Positions 50,542-59,511 are shown, numbered from the stretch's first letter. The stretch: DNA of 64,000 bases from Deltaproteobacteria bacterium (GCA_016938035.1 JAFGVK010000097.1:1-64000), one strand, 5' to 3'. The notes: generated from the sequence alone by a model not told the origin. Translations and numbers: made by a program.

Positions 50542-51803
50542 CACTTCACCCCCTTCGAGTCGTCGGCGAGGATCGCTGGCACGTCGACACCGGTCGTGTT
50601 CTTGAACTCGCGCAGCACCGCCGCCACCGCGGCGGGCATAGAGGCGATGTGCTCGGGCAGGGCGGTCCCCTGCCCACCGTCGAGGAGGTTCACCCGGCCC
50701 ACGTGGATGGCCTGGACCTTGGTCGCGACCGTGCTGATAATCGACTCCAGGCGCTGGATGAGGAACACGTCGCGGGCGTCATCACCGGCCCGGAGCCAGG
50801 TGTCGGTCATCATCTGGAGCACCGCGGCCATCGCCTGCCCGTCGGCGATGATGGGGGCGGCCTCTGCCCGGGCGCCCATTTCCTTGGCGCGCCGCTCAGC
50901 GTCGGCGGGGAGCACGACGTCCGACTGGAGGCGGAGCTGCTCGAGGCGCGCGCGGATCTCCTGGAGCTTCTGCTCGGCGCGGGCCTTGGCGGTGAGGGCT
51001 GCCTGCTCAGTGCGCTCCTCCTCGGAGCGCGCCTGCGCGTTCAGGTCGGCGACCACCGCGGCGAGGGCGTTCTCTCTGGTGCGGATCGCCATCTCGGCGC
51101 GCTCGTTGGCGACCGTCCCCTCCTGGGAGGCGTTGGCGGTGGCCTGCTCTGCGTCGGCCTTCGCGTTGGACTCAGCGATCTCCGCCTCCGCCAGGACCCG
51201 CGCGAGGCGCTCGCGCCCGATGCTGTCGAGGTACTGGACGTCATCGCTGACGGACTGGATCTTGAGGGTGTCGAGCTGGAGGCCCAGGCGCTCGAAGTCC
51301 TCTGTGGCCTCCTCCACCAGCTCCTCGGCGAACTTGAGGCGGTCCTCGTTGACCTCCTCAGGGGTCATCCGCGCGATGATGCCGCGCACATGCCCCTCCA
51401 ACGACTCCTGCGCCACCCTGCGGATGGAGCTGGGGTCCTGCCCCAGGAAGCGCTCGATGGCGTTCCCGACGATCCGCTGGTCGGACGAGACCTTCACGTT
51501 GGCGATGGCGTGGGCCGCCAGGGGGATTCCACCGCGCGAGTAGGCGTTCTGCACCTGAAGCTCGATGGGCATGGTGGTCAGGTCCATGCGGTCGACCTTC
51601 TCCATCATCGGGACCCGCCAGCCAAAGCCCCCGTGAAGGACCCTGTAGCCCACGGTGCTCCCGTCTGGGAGCTGGTACTGGCGCCCGGAGAAGATCAGCA
51701 CCTCGTTGGGGCGCCCCACGTAGACAAATTGCTTGGCGACGAACGCGATGGTCACCACAGCGAGGCCGAGCAGGATGCCCAGAACACCAAAGAGCAGCGG
51801 CAC
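50541..51803 (-). CDS. Flotillin-like SPFH protein 1
   Basis: A 420-residue paralogue of the downstream flotillin. The start is GTG at 51803 because GGAGG stands five bases before it; a longer frame to 51827 has no such site. It has an N-terminal membrane helix (LLFGVLGILLGLAVVTIAFVA), an SPFH domain (YVGRPNEVLIFSGRQYQL, VDRMDLTTMPIELQVQNAYSRGG in part, EEVNEDRLKFAEELVEEA) and an Ala/Glu-rich coiled coil. The two genes overlap by one base. Upstream lies an NfeD/YqiJ-like gene, giving the usual NfeD-flotillin pairing. Role: membrane organisation; cargo unknown. Confidence 0.92.
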   Translation of the reverse strand: MPLLFGVLGILLGLAVVTIAFVAKQFVYVGRPNEVLIFSGRQYQLPDGSTVGYRVLHGGFGWRVPMMEKVDRMDLTTMPIELQVQNAYSRGGIPLAAHAIANVKVSSDQRIVGNAIERFLGQDPSSIRRVAQESLEGHVRGIIARMTPEEVNEDRLKFAEELVEEATEDFERLGLQLDTLKIQSVSDDVQYLDSIGRERLARVLAEAEIAESNAKADAEQATANASQEGTVANERAEMAIRTRENALAAVVADLNAQARSEEERTEQAALTAKARAEQKLQEIRARLEQLRLQSDVVLPADAERRAKEMGARAEAAPIIADGQAMAAVLQMMTDTWLRAGDDARDVFLIQRLESIISTVATKVQAIHVGRVNLLDGGQGTALPEHIASMPAAVAAVLREFKNTTGVDVPAILADDSKGVK

Positions 51804-51931
51804 GGAGACCTCCAGAAAGGGGCCCACCGAGGGGTGAGCGTGTGTGAGCCTACTCCCTGCTCTTCTTCACCGCAAGGTGCGGTGTCGCCCCATGCCCTCC
51901 TGGCCAGCCCACAGCACCGCTCGCGTCGCGC

Positions 51932-52723
51932 TCAGGCAGACTCGCCAGCGCTGTGGGTAGGGCGCGCGACGGCATCCCCGTCAGATCCCGGGAGCGAGGG
52001 CATGGCCGTGACCTCCGCGACCCCGTCCGCCACGTGGGCGATCAGCGCGATCGACCCCGCGGGAAGCTCCCGCCGGTCGCGGGTGGTGGCCAGCAGCTCG
52101 GTCCGGCCCGCCATCGTCTGAATGACGATCTTCCCCGGCTTGTCCGGTCTCACCGCCAGCAGCACCCTGGCCTCCTGCCCGATGAAGCGCCTCAGCCCGA
52201 CCTCAGCGCTCACAACATCGGTGGCGAGGTGACGAAACAGCCGCGCGGCGCCGAGCCCTAGTCCGCCACCCAGCAGCACCGCGACCGCCGCCGCGGCGAT
52301 GGCCGGCACCCCGAGGAGCGTCAGGAGGGTCCCTCCCAGCCCGAAGGAGAAGGACCCAAAGGTGAAGAACCGCATCGAGAGGAAGGAGCGCCAGAGCGCG
52401 TCCCCTGCAGTCCCGACGTCATGGTGATGGTCCGCGAGGGCGGGCGGGACGTGGTGTTCGGCGTCCAGCGCCGCGTCGTGGTCGAGGTCCGCGTCGTGGT
52501 CGAGATCCACGTCGTGGTCGAGATCCACGTCGTGGTCAAGGTCCACGTCGTGGTCAAGGTCCACGTCGTGGTCAAGGTCCACGTCGTGGTCAAGGTCCAC
52601 GTCGTGGTCAAGATCCACGTCGTGATCCGCGTCAACCTGTGCCTGGTCACCACCCCCTAGGAGCAGCGACACCCCGATGAGCACCCCGCCGAAAGCCAGC
52701 GCGGCCAGGTAGAGAGACAGCAC
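51932..52723 (-). CDS. YqiJ/NfeD-like membrane protein with Asp/His repeat
   Basis: A 263-residue protein. The N-terminal helix (SLYLAALAFGGVLIGVSLLLGG) is followed by about nine DHDVDL-type hexapeptides, a striking acidic and histidine-rich run likely to bind divalent metal. A His-rich patch (HHVPPALADHHHDV) follows, then two or three membrane helices (about 115-160) and an NfeD-like beta-barrel OB domain (VGLRRFIGQEARVLLAVRP, GRTELLATTRD, GSIALIAHV). NfeD-type proteins partner with flotillins, and the twin flotillin genes lie directly downstream with a 128-bp gap. The Asp/His repeat is not a normal part of the family. Confidence 0.88.
   Translation of the reverse strand: MLSLYLAALAFGGVLIGVSLLLGGGDQAQVDADHDVDLDHDVDLDHDVDLDHDVDLDHDVDLDHDVDLDHDVDLDHDADLDHDAALDAEHHVPPALADHHHDVGTAGDALWRSFLSMRFFTFGSFSFGLGGTLLTLLGVPAIAAAAVAVLLGGGLGLGAARLFRHLATDVVSAEVGLRRFIGQEARVLLAVRPDKPGKIVIQTMAGRTELLATTRDRRELPAGSIALIAHVADGVAEVTAMPSLPGSDGDAVARPTHSAGESA
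52475..52626 (-). repeat. 18-bp coding minisatellite, DHDVDL repeat
   Basis: About eight to nine tandem 18-bp units, on the plus strand of the type GTCGTGGTCAAGGTCCAC, differing by single transitions. The inner units are identical, indicating recent expansion or homogenisation. All in frame. Confidence 0.93.
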
Positions 52724-52732
52724 AGAGACCCC

Positions 52733-54901
52733 CTACCAGCCGAGGAAGAACCAGCCAACCACGTCCTTGGCCCCGTACTTTCCAGTGGATGCCACCAGGA
52801 TGCGATCCTCATCCACATGCAGGGTCGCCTCCTCCACCTCGAAGAAGGCTCCGGTGTCGTCGTAGAGCGGGAGCACCAGGGTGGAGGGAGCGGAAGGATC
52901 GCCGTAGACCAGCAGGACGTCGGCCAAGCCGTCGGCGTCCTGATCAGAGACCGAGGCGACCATGTAGAGCTCCGGCGTACCGTCACCGTCCTGATCGAAG
53001 AAGTGGGCGTCGACCTGGTTCACCGCGATGCCCGACAGCAGGTCGTAGGAGGCGCCAGAGCTTGGGTTCTCCAGGGTCACCCCACCCGTGCCCGCGTAGA
53101 CCTCGAACAGCCACCCATCCCTGGCGTCCATGCTGACGATCGCGGTGGGCTCACTCTCGTACACCTCGAAGTCGATGGCGCTGCCGTTCTCGGTGAAGTC
53201 GATGACGTGGAGGGTCGCTCCGTCGGTGACGTAGATGTCCTCGTTCACCAGGTCCATCGCGCAAGAGGTCCCCGCCGGCGCAGCGCCAGCCCCCAGGAAA
53301 CCGAAGGCCACAGGCGAGCTCGCGACCTTACCCGCGAGGTCCTCCCCCACGACCATCTGCTGCAGCGACTCCTGCCCACAGGCGAGGCCCCACAGCCTGC
53401 CGTCCGAGGCCCGCTGCAGGTCCATGTCCAGCGAGTCGTCGCTCGTCTCCTGGCTGTTGGTGCAGTTGGCGGCGAGATAATATTCCCCCGTCCAAGACAT
53501 GTCGTAGATCTTGTAGAGGGTCCGGTTGTAAGGCGCGCCGCGGTAGTAGGAGAGCAGCGTGCTGTAGCCCATGCTGTCCGCCATCATGTCCAACCCGGAC
53601 GACAGGGGATACGAACTCGCGAGCCCCTGCCAGATGTCCTCGTCGGCGGGCGCCATCCACCCTGCGTCGGGCTCGAACACCAGGGACACCCCTCGGTCCG
53701 AGCCAAACTCGTAGGAGGTGGCGGTGAGAGACACCAAGAAGTGGTTCCCGTCTCGCCCCGCCACCGGGCGAACCGGCGCCACCCACGCGAGCTCGCCGGA
53801 CTGCCCCTCGAAGGCCCAGGGGGTGGTGTCCACCCCCCCGTCGCAGTCCTGGTCGACCGAGTCGCCGAAGCGCTCCAGCAGCCCAGGATGCACCGTGGCG
53901 TCGGTGTCGTCACAGTCACCGTACTCTGGCTCGGGGAGCGAGGTGTTCCAAGTGGCGCGGAAGTCGATGAAGGCGCCCTCGTACTCGGAGCCGACCCACC
54001 CATCGAGATCCTGATCGAAGTCGTTGTCACCACGGCAGTCCTGGTCCACGCCGTCATACCAGGGGTCGGCCGCGCCGGGGTAGACCGCCGCGGGCGAGAC
54101 GCCCTTGATGGTGTCAGCGTCCTCGCAGTCGCCCGTCCTCAGCTCCAGCTCGGTGTACCCGTACTTGGCCACGAACTGCCCGAAGGGCGTCTCGTAGGCG
54201 GCGGGGATGTACCCGTCACCGTCCTGGTCGAAATCGTTATTGCCAGCGCAGTCCGTGTCGCGACCGTCGTACCACAGGTCCTCGAAGTCGGTGTTGTTGT
54301 TGTAGGCCTCGTTGTCGAGATCGTCACAGTCACCGGACACCAGCGGAGGCATGCCACACGAGACGTGGCTGTCGAGGAAGTCGAGGTGCGCCTGCCAGTA
54401 CTGGGCGGGGACGTGCCCGTCACCGTCGCTGTCGAAATCCTCGTCACAGCCGCAGTCCGAGTCCACCCCGTCATAGCGGGCGTCGTTCGCCTCCGGGAAG
54501 ACCAGCGCGTCATTGTCGTCGCAGTCGAGCTTGTCGGGGCTCACGTCATCGGGCCAGCTCAGGGAGCCGCCCTCCCACCCCGCGGCCTGCGCGAGCGCGA
54601 ACCAGTCCTCCTGAGAGATCCCCGCGAAACCATCGCCGTCGATGTCGAGCAGATCACCGTCTCCACCGCAGTCGTTGTCCCACCCGTCGTAGGGGATCTC
54701 CTCGGCGCCTGGCGTCTCGTGCTCACCACCGTCACCCGGCAGGTCGTTGCAGTCGTTCTGCCCCTTGGTGACACCGTCCCCGTCCTCGTCGAGCTCTGCG
54801 ATCCGCTCCGCGTGCTCGCCGGGGGTAACGTAGGTCATGGGCCCGCATCCCACCAGCGACAGGATCAGCGCCAAGCTCGGGAGTGAAGACATGCTGCGCA
54901 T
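52733..54901 (-). CDS. MopE-type lipoprotein with C-terminal FG-GAP-like region
   Basis: A 722-residue surface lipoprotein. ATG at 54901 has GGAGG upstream and gives a signal peptide ending ILSLVGC. The first 360 or so residues carry about six Asp/Cys units (LDEDGDGVTKGQNDC, WDNDCGGDGD, FDSDGDGHVP, YDGRDTDCAGNNDFDQDGDG in parts) with longer inserts than in the 14923 protein. The rest is beta-rich with FFDQDGDGTPELYMVASV and SDQDADGLADVLLVYG, typical of FG-GAP/VCBS-type blades. The likely role is calcium-stabilised surface binding. Monocistronic; it follows tlyA on the same strand with a 115-bp gap. Confidence 0.88.
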   Translation of the reverse strand: MRSMSSLPSLALILSLVGCGPMTYVTPGEHAERIAELDEDGDGVTKGQNDCNDLPGDGGEHETPGAEEIPYDGWDNDCGGDGDLLDIDGDGFAGISQEDWFALAQAAGWEGGSLSWPDDVSPDKLDCDDNDALVFPEANDARYDGVDSDCGCDEDFDSDGDGHVPAQYWQAHLDFLDSHVSCGMPPLVSGDCDDLDNEAYNNNTDFEDLWYDGRDTDCAGNNDFDQDGDGYIPAAYETPFGQFVAKYGYTELELRTGDCEDADTIKGVSPAAVYPGAADPWYDGVDQDCRGDNDFDQDLDGWVGSEYEGAFIDFRATWNTSLPEPEYGDCDDTDATVHPGLLERFGDSVDQDCDGGVDTTPWAFEGQSGELAWVAPVRPVAGRDGNHFLVSLTATSYEFGSDRGVSLVFEPDAGWMAPADEDIWQGLASSYPLSSGLDMMADSMGYSTLLSYYRGAPYNRTLYKIYDMSWTGEYYLAANCTNSQETSDDSLDMDLQRASDGRLWGLACGQESLQQMVVGEDLAGKVASSPVAFGFLGAGAAPAGTSCAMDLVNEDIYVTDGATLHVIDFTENGSAIDFEVYESEPTAIVSMDARDGWLFEVYAGTGGVTLENPSSGASYDLLSGIAVNQVDAHFFDQDGDGTPELYMVASVSDQDADGLADVLLVYGDPSAPSTLVLPLYDDTGAFFEVEEATLHVDEDRILVASTGKYGAKDVVGWFFLGW

Positions 54902-55016
54902 AGAACCTCCATGGGGCGCACTGTAGCACGCCGTCAGAACACATGCGCTATCACGAAAGAGCCGCCCCCTCCACCCGTAGGTGCTGCTCACAGACCACCC
55001 GCACCGAAGCGCCCGC

Positions 55017-55772
55017 TCAGCGCCCCTCAGGCCCAAGCTCCAAATAGAGGAAGTGCTCCAGGTTGCCCGACTTGGCCCCAGCCACCGCCGCGTCAGCCCC
55101 GCCGAGCACCAGAAAACCGCTGTCAGCCGCCACGTGGCGCACTCTGGCGATGGCCGCGCTCCTGGCCTCCTCAGAGCGCACCAGCCCCTTCTTTCCCAGG
55201 CTCTCACGCCCCACCTCGAACTGGGGCTTGACCAGGATGAGCACCCTCCCGCGCGGCCCAAGCACCCTCGCCACCGCGGGGAGGATCAGCTCCAGCGAGA
55301 TGAAGGACAGATCGCCGACCACCAGCGACACCGGCTCCGGTAGGGACTCCAGGTAGCGGGCATTGACCCCCTCCATCACCACCACGCGCGGGTCCTGGCG
55401 CAGGCCCCAGTCCAGCTGCCCCTTGCCCACGTCGATGGCGTAGACCCTCGCCGCGCCCCGTGACAGCAGCACCTGGGTGAAGCCACCGGTGGAGGCGCCG
55501 AAGTCCGCTGCGACAGCCCCCCCAAGGTCCTGCGGGAAGGCCTCCAGCGCGCCGAGCAGCTTCAGCGCGCCGCGCCCCACCCAGCTGTGGTCCTCTTCCT
55601 TGAGCGCGATGGCCTGATCGGCGCGGACCTGCGTGGCGACCTTGAGGGCGGGGACCGTGTCTACCAGCACCTGGCCCTCCTCGATCAGCGCCCTGGCCCG
55701 CGCCCGTGAGGCGGCCAGTCCGAGCTTCACCAGCAGGGCATCCAGGCGCATCAGGGGGGCCTGTCTGCTCAC
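55017..55772 (-). CDS. tlyA: TlyA-family rRNA 2'-O-methyltransferase
   Basis: A 251-residue enzyme. The N-terminal S4 RNA-binding domain (RLDALLVKLGLAASRARARALIEEG in parts) precedes a Rossmann methyltransferase domain with ADFGASTGGFTQVLLSRGA as the SAM loop, the catalytic-region DLSFISLELI, and KPQFEVGRE. In mycobacteria TlyA methylates 16S and 23S rRNA and affects capreomycin sensitivity; many genomes label it hemolysin A. The start is GTG at 55772, one base past the ispA stop; ATG at 55751 also fits. It is the last gene of the tonB-exb-ispA operon. Confidence 0.93.
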   Translation of the reverse strand: MSRQAPLMRLDALLVKLGLAASRARARALIEEGQVLVDTVPALKVATQVRADQAIALKEEDHSWVGRGALKLLGALEAFPQDLGGAVAADFGASTGGFTQVLLSRGAARVYAIDVGKGQLDWGLRQDPRVVVMEGVNARYLESLPEPVSLVVGDLSFISLELILPAVARVLGPRGRVLILVKPQFEVGRESLGKKGLVRSEEARSAAIARVRHVAADSGFLVLGGADAAVAGAKSGNLEHFLYLELGPEGR

Positions 55773-55773
55773 G

Positions 55774-56613
55774 TCAGTAGGACCGATCGACGATGTACCG
55801 CGCGATGGCCAGGAGGGCGGCTGGCGCGGGGAAGGACCTCAGCGCGGCCTCAGCCTCTGCGACCAGGGCCCTGGCCCGGCGCATGGTCTCCTCTCTGCCC
55901 AGCAGCTGCGAGACGTTGGGGGCCTGATCCTCGTCGTGGTCGAACACGTCGTCCACCAGCTGGAAGGCCAGCCCCAGCCCCGCCCCCACCCGCGACAGCG
56001 CCGCCAGTTGGGCGTCCGTGGCCCCCGCCACCAGCCCCCCGGCCACCACACTGGCCCGGAGCAGCGCCCCCGTCTTGCGCGCGTGCACCGAGAGCACCGC
56101 GTCCAGCGCCCCATGGGGGCCCCCCAGCCCAATGTCCGCCGCCTGACCGCCCACCATCCCGTCGGCGCCCGCCGCCTCCGCGTACAGGCCGACCAGCGCG
56201 ATCCGCGCCTCGGCAGAGATCGGGGCCCTCGCCAGCACCGCGAAGGCCTCCGTGAGCAGGGCGTCGCCCACAAGAATCGCGGTGGCTGCCCCGTAGGCGA
56301 CGTGGACTGTGGGGCGCCCTCGCCGCTCGTCGTCGTCGTCCATATCGGGCAGATCGTCGTGGACCAGCGAGTAGGTGTGGATGAGCTCCAGCGCGACCGC
56401 CGCCGGCAGCACCTGGGCCCTGTCCTCCGCCTTGCCCCCCAGGGCCTCCCAGGCCGCGATCACCAGGGCGGGACGCACCCGCTTGCCACCGCTCTCCAGC
56501 GGGTAGTGCAGCGCGGGTCCAAGCGGAGCGGGCCAGACCTCGGGGAAGAGCGAGGCCAGCTCAGCGGCGATCCACTCCCTGCGGAGCTCCAGCCAGCCGT
56601 TCAGATCGAACAC
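55774..56613 (-). CDS. ispA: Polyprenyl (farnesyl-type) diphosphate synthase
   Basis: A 279-residue trans-prenyltransferase, starting at GTG after GGAGG. It has GGKRVRP for IPP binding, the first Asp-rich motif HDDLPDMDDDD with the two-residue insertion typical of bacterial FPP synthases, GDALLTEAF, and the second motif QLVDDVFDHD. The product is probably farnesyl or geranylgeranyl diphosphate; chain length cannot be read safely from sequence. It normally neighbours dxs and xseB; here tlyA follows and the exbD/AgmX gene precedes, with a gap of about 18 bp. Confidence 0.93.
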   Translation of the reverse strand: MFDLNGWLELRREWIAAELASLFPEVWPAPLGPALHYPLESGGKRVRPALVIAAWEALGGKAEDRAQVLPAAVALELIHTYSLVHDDLPDMDDDDERRGRPTVHVAYGAATAILVGDALLTEAFAVLARAPISAEARIALVGLYAEAAGADGMVGGQAADIGLGGPHGALDAVLSVHARKTGALLRASVVAGGLVAGATDAQLAALSRVGAGLGLAFQLVDDVFDHDEDQAPNVSQLLGREETMRRARALVAEAEAALRSFPAPAALLAIARYIVDRSY

Positions 56614-56631
56614 CAGTACCTCCGCCCCGGC

Positions 56632-57408
56632 TCAACCGGGCGAGAACAGGAAGGGGTAGAGCACCAGCGCGGTGTTCTCCTCGCCCAGCGGCGCGAACTG
56701 CAGGCGCCCCAGCACCTCGGTCACGCAGAGCTCCAGCTCGGGGTCCTCGACGTTGTTCCCGGTGACGCTGAACTCCATCAGCGATCCGTCCGGCGCCACC
56801 GCCACCTTGCCCGTCATGCGCCCGCTGAGTGCCCCATTTCGGGCGAGCGCCTGGTTCCAGCAGCCGTTCACGGCGCCCATCAGGGGCTGGATGGCCTTGT
56901 CCGCGACCTTCCCGGTCATGAAACCGATGGGGTTCGGGTTCCCCAGCTGCACCCCTCTGGGCAGGGATCCCGGTGCGACCGAGGTGGGCTCCAGTGGGCC
57001 CTCGGGCTTCATCTTGGCGAGCCCGACCTTGGAGGCGCCGGCCCCCCTGGCGAGGTCCATCATGTGGACCACCAGGCCGTAGTCCACCTCAGGGTGTGCG
57101 TCGATAAAGACGTTCTTCTTGTCCATAGGGCGCAGGCGCCTGGTGACCTCGTAGAACAGCACGTCCTCGGTCATCAACCTCCGGTTGAGGCCCAGCTGAC
57201 CGTCGGGGTACACCCCGATCACCAGCTGCTCCGCCGGCACGTCGAAGCGCGAGGTCTTGACCTCCGCCCCTGGGAGCTTCACGCCCATCTCCTCGATCTG
57301 GATCGGGACGTTCACCATCATGATGATGAGCACCACCAGCACGATGTCGATGAGCGGCGTGAGGTTCATGTCGGACATCACGCCCTTGCCGCCGAGCTGA
57401 GCGCCCAT
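56632..57408 (-). CDS. ExbD/TolR protein fused to AgmX-type C-terminal domain
   Basis: A 258-residue protein. The ExbD part (1-125) has MSDMNLTPLIDIVLVVLIIMM, with the single membrane helix and the conserved Asp of TolR/ExbD energy transducers. The C-terminal part from about 160 (GKVADKAIQPLMGAVNGCWNQALA, GRMTGKVAVAPDGSLMEFSV, ELCVTEVLGRLQF in parts) matches the TonB-like AgmX/PglI C-terminal domain found in Myxococcota gliding and trafficking proteins. The fusion joins motor and envelope-contact domains. ATG follows the previous TAG directly (TAGATG). Confidence 0.88.
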   Translation of the reverse strand: MGAQLGGKGVMSDMNLTPLIDIVLVVLIIMMVNVPIQIEEMGVKLPGAEVKTSRFDVPAEQLVIGVYPDGQLGLNRRLMTEDVLFYEVTRRLRPMDKKNVFIDAHPEVDYGLVVHMMDLARGAGASKVGLAKMKPEGPLEPTSVAPGSLPRGVQLGNPNPIGFMTGKVADKAIQPLMGAVNGCWNQALARNGALSGRMTGKVAVAPDGSLMEFSVTGNNVEDPELELCVTEVLGRLQFAPLGEENTALVLYPFLFSPG

Positions 57409-57852
57409 CTACTCCTCCTTCTCAGCGGCGATGAGCACCGTGGTCATGCGGTGCTCTGCGAGCACGTCCATCACCTCGCGCACCTGCCGGTAGCGCAGGC
57501 GCTTGTCACCCTTGATCAGCAGCGAGCGCTCAGCGTTCTCACGCCACTCGTAGTTGATCTGGGGCACGATGGAGTCCTTGTCAACGGACTCCTGCTCCAC
57601 GTACCACTCGGCAGGCAGCTCGCAGGGGAAGGACTTGCAGCCCTTGTTCGTCCCCACAGAGATCACGATGTGCTGCCCCACGTCGTTGACCGTGGTGGTC
57701 TGGGTGGCCGTGGGCAGGTCCACGGGCAGCCCCGACTGGAGCATCGGGGTGATCACCATGAACACCACCAGCAGCACCAACACCACGTCAATGAGCGGCG
57801 TGACGTTGATGTCGGCCATAGGGCCGCCGCCACCTCCGAGCTTTGCGCCCAA
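57409..57852 (-). CDS. ExbD/TolR-family biopolymer transport protein
   Basis: A 147-residue protein with [21 protein letters not shown] as the single membrane helix with the conserved Asp, and a periplasmic domain ending [20 protein letters not shown]. It acts with ExbB/TolQ to harness the proton gradient. It starts at TTG, three bases past the exbB stop and with GGGGAG upstream. Two cysteines (GCKSFPCEL) are not usual for the family. Confidence 0.92.
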   Translation of the reverse strand: MGAKLGGGGGPMADINVTPLIDVVLVLLVVFMVITPMLQSGLPVDLPTATQTTTVNDVGQHIVISVGTNKGCKSFPCELPAEWYVEQESVDKDSIVPQINYEWRENAERSLLIKGDKRLRYRQVREVMDVLAEHRMTTVLIAAEKEE

Positions 57853-57854
57853 AG

Positions 57855-58589
57855 CTACTCCCCGGCCTTTTCTTGGCGCGCGAGCACCAGCTTGGTGGCC
57901 CAGTCCAAGAACTCCGCCTCAGAGGCGGCGAGCTCCTGCGAGACCTTGTCCGTGCGCTGGTTGAAGTAGTTGAACAACCACACCCCGACGATGGCCACGC
58001 CGATACCCACGCCGGTGGTGATGAGCGCCTCTGAGATCCCCGCCGAGATGGCCGCCAGCCCCGACCCGGCCTGCGCCATGCCCTGGAAGGCGTTGATAAC
58101 CCCGAACACCGTCCCGAACAGCCCGACGAAGGGGGCGGTGGAGCCCACCGTAGCCAGCACGGTCATCCCCTTGCTCAGCTTGGAGATCTCCTGACTCGCC
58201 GCCTTGTCCAGCGCGCGCTTGGCCGCCGCGACGCCGTAGTCATCAGGGCGCTCCTGCAGCTCAGCCAAGCCTGCCTTGAGCAGCGCCGCAAGGTAAGAGG
58301 ACTTGTACTCCTCCTTGTTGCTCTGGGCGAGGGCCTTGGTGATGTCAGACTCCTGGAGAGAGGACACCACCTCAGCGGCGAGCATCATCGACTGGGACCG
58401 CGCGCGCTGGTGGGCGATAAGTCGCTCGATACCCACAAAGACCGCCCACGAAACCATCACGATCAGGGTGATGATGACACCCCTCGCGAGCATACCGGAG
58501 TGCTCCCAGATCTCGCCGAGGGTGAAGCCAACGGCTTCTTCCTGCTCGGCAGCAGCCAACGCCAGGGAGGTAAAGAGGGAGAAGATCAT
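57855..58589 (-). CDS. MotA/TolQ/ExbB proton channel protein
   Basis: A 244-residue inner-membrane protein with three helices: about 33-53, 140-160 ([19 protein letters not shown]) and 180-205 ([21 protein letters not shown]). The second and third carry the Thr/Pro residues typical of the ExbB proton path. An extra N-terminal hydrophobic stretch resembles a signal peptide ([14 protein letters not shown]). It provides energy to the TonB and ExbD proteins encoded beside it. Confidence 0.93.
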   Translation of the reverse strand: MIFSLFTSLALAAAEQEEAVGFTLGEIWEHSGMLARGVIITLIVMVSWAVFVGIERLIAHQRARSQSMMLAAEVVSSLQESDITKALAQSNKEEYKSSYLAALLKAGLAELQERPDDYGVAAAKRALDKAASQEISKLSKGMTVLATVGSTAPFVGLFGTVFGVINAFQGMAQAGSGLAAISAGISEALITTGVGIGVAIVGVWLFNYFNQRTDKVSQELAASEAEFLDWATKLVLARQEKAGE

Positions 58590-58612
58590 GGAAGTGACTC
58601 CGTTATTTCTGA

Positions 58613-59371
58613 CTACTTGAGCTTATACTTCACGTTGATGATGAACTGGGCCTGAACCTTCTCTCGGTTCACCTTGGCGGGGTACCAGCGCCATTTCATG
58701 ATCGCGTCGCGGGTGGACTGGTGAAACACCCTCGGGCAGGCCTCAAACTGAATGTCGAAGGGAGTCCCTTCCTCGTCGATGAAGACCCGGGCCTTGCAGT
58801 CCACATCGCCCAGGTTGAGGTCCTTGGCGGCGGCGGGGTACTCGGGCACCACCCGGCGCTTGACCTGCACCTCAGAGTGGTGGAACACCCTGGGGCCGAG
58901 CTGTCCGCCCAGCTCGCCGCCGACGATGCCCCCCATGACGCCCCCGACCACCCCGCCCTCAACGCCGCCCTCTACACCGCCCTGGACGCCCGCGGGCTTG
59001 ATCTCGGACTGCATCTTGTCGGAGGGGTCCTCCTCCAGGTCCTGGACGTCCTCCACCATCTCGTCAGGGTTGACCTTGTCGGGCTCCTCGTCGGGCTCCT
59101 CCTCCTCCTCGGGCTCATCGGCCGCAGCGGGGGGGGGAGGCGGCGGGGGCGGGGGGGGAGGCGCGAGGTCTGCCTCCGCCTCCTCGATCACCACCTCGAT
59201 CATGTCGTCAGACTCCGCCACCTGCTCGAGGATCATCTTGGTGGCGGTGAAGGCACCCAGCCCAACGGTAGTCACGCCCGCGAGACCACCCAGGAGGAGC
59301 ATCAGCCCGAGCGTCCAGGCCTGGCGCTTCCTCTGCTCTTCGTCGATATTTTTTCCGACGCTGTCGAACAA
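58613..59371 (-). CDS. TonB-family energy transducer
   Basis: A 252-residue TonB protein. It has an N-terminal membrane helix (LGLMLLLGGLAGVTTVGLGAF), a Pro run of eleven residues, an acidic Glu/Pro stretch, a Gly-rich linker (GGVEGGVEGGVVGGVMGG) and a C-terminal TonB domain (VQVKRRVVPEYPAAAKDLN, MKWRWYPAKVN). The Gly-rich linker and the acidic segment are unusual additions. It starts at TTG 59371 after GGGAG. It is the first gene of the exb operon, and outer-membrane receptor partners are not in the window. Confidence 0.9.
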   Translation of the reverse strand: MFDSVGKNIDEEQRKRQAWTLGLMLLLGGLAGVTTVGLGAFTATKMILEQVAESDDMIEVVIEEAEADLAPPPPPPPPPPPAAADEPEEEEEPDEEPDKVNPDEMVEDVQDLEEDPSDKMQSEIKPAGVQGGVEGGVEGGVVGGVMGGIVGGELGGQLGPRVFHHSEVQVKRRVVPEYPAAAKDLNLGDVDCKARVFIDEEGTPFDIQFEACPRVFHQSTRDAIMKWRWYPAKVNREKVQAQFIINVKYKLK

Positions 59372-59450
59372 GGGGACTCCCTCGTTTCCTGCTGGTGGGA
59401 GAGATCGTCCGGCACCATAACCGGTTCACAAGACGCGCCATCCAGCGATG

Positions 59451-59479
59451 ACTTACGCTGACGAGGTGGGCCACACAAA
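59451..59479 (-). promoter_or_regulatory. Promoter candidate for the tonB-exb operon
   Basis: On the minus strand TTGTGT (59474-59479), 17 bp, TAAGTC (59451-59456), about 80 bp before the TTG start. The fit is moderate. Confidence 0.35.
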
Positions 59480-59511
59480 GCGGGCTGTGAGGCCTGCGCC
59501 CCACCGCTCGC

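Noticed and set aside
50649-52121. 490-codon plus-strand frame opposite the flotillin gene
   Set aside because: It is antisense to flotillin and has low-complexity Leu/Gly/Val/Asp composition.
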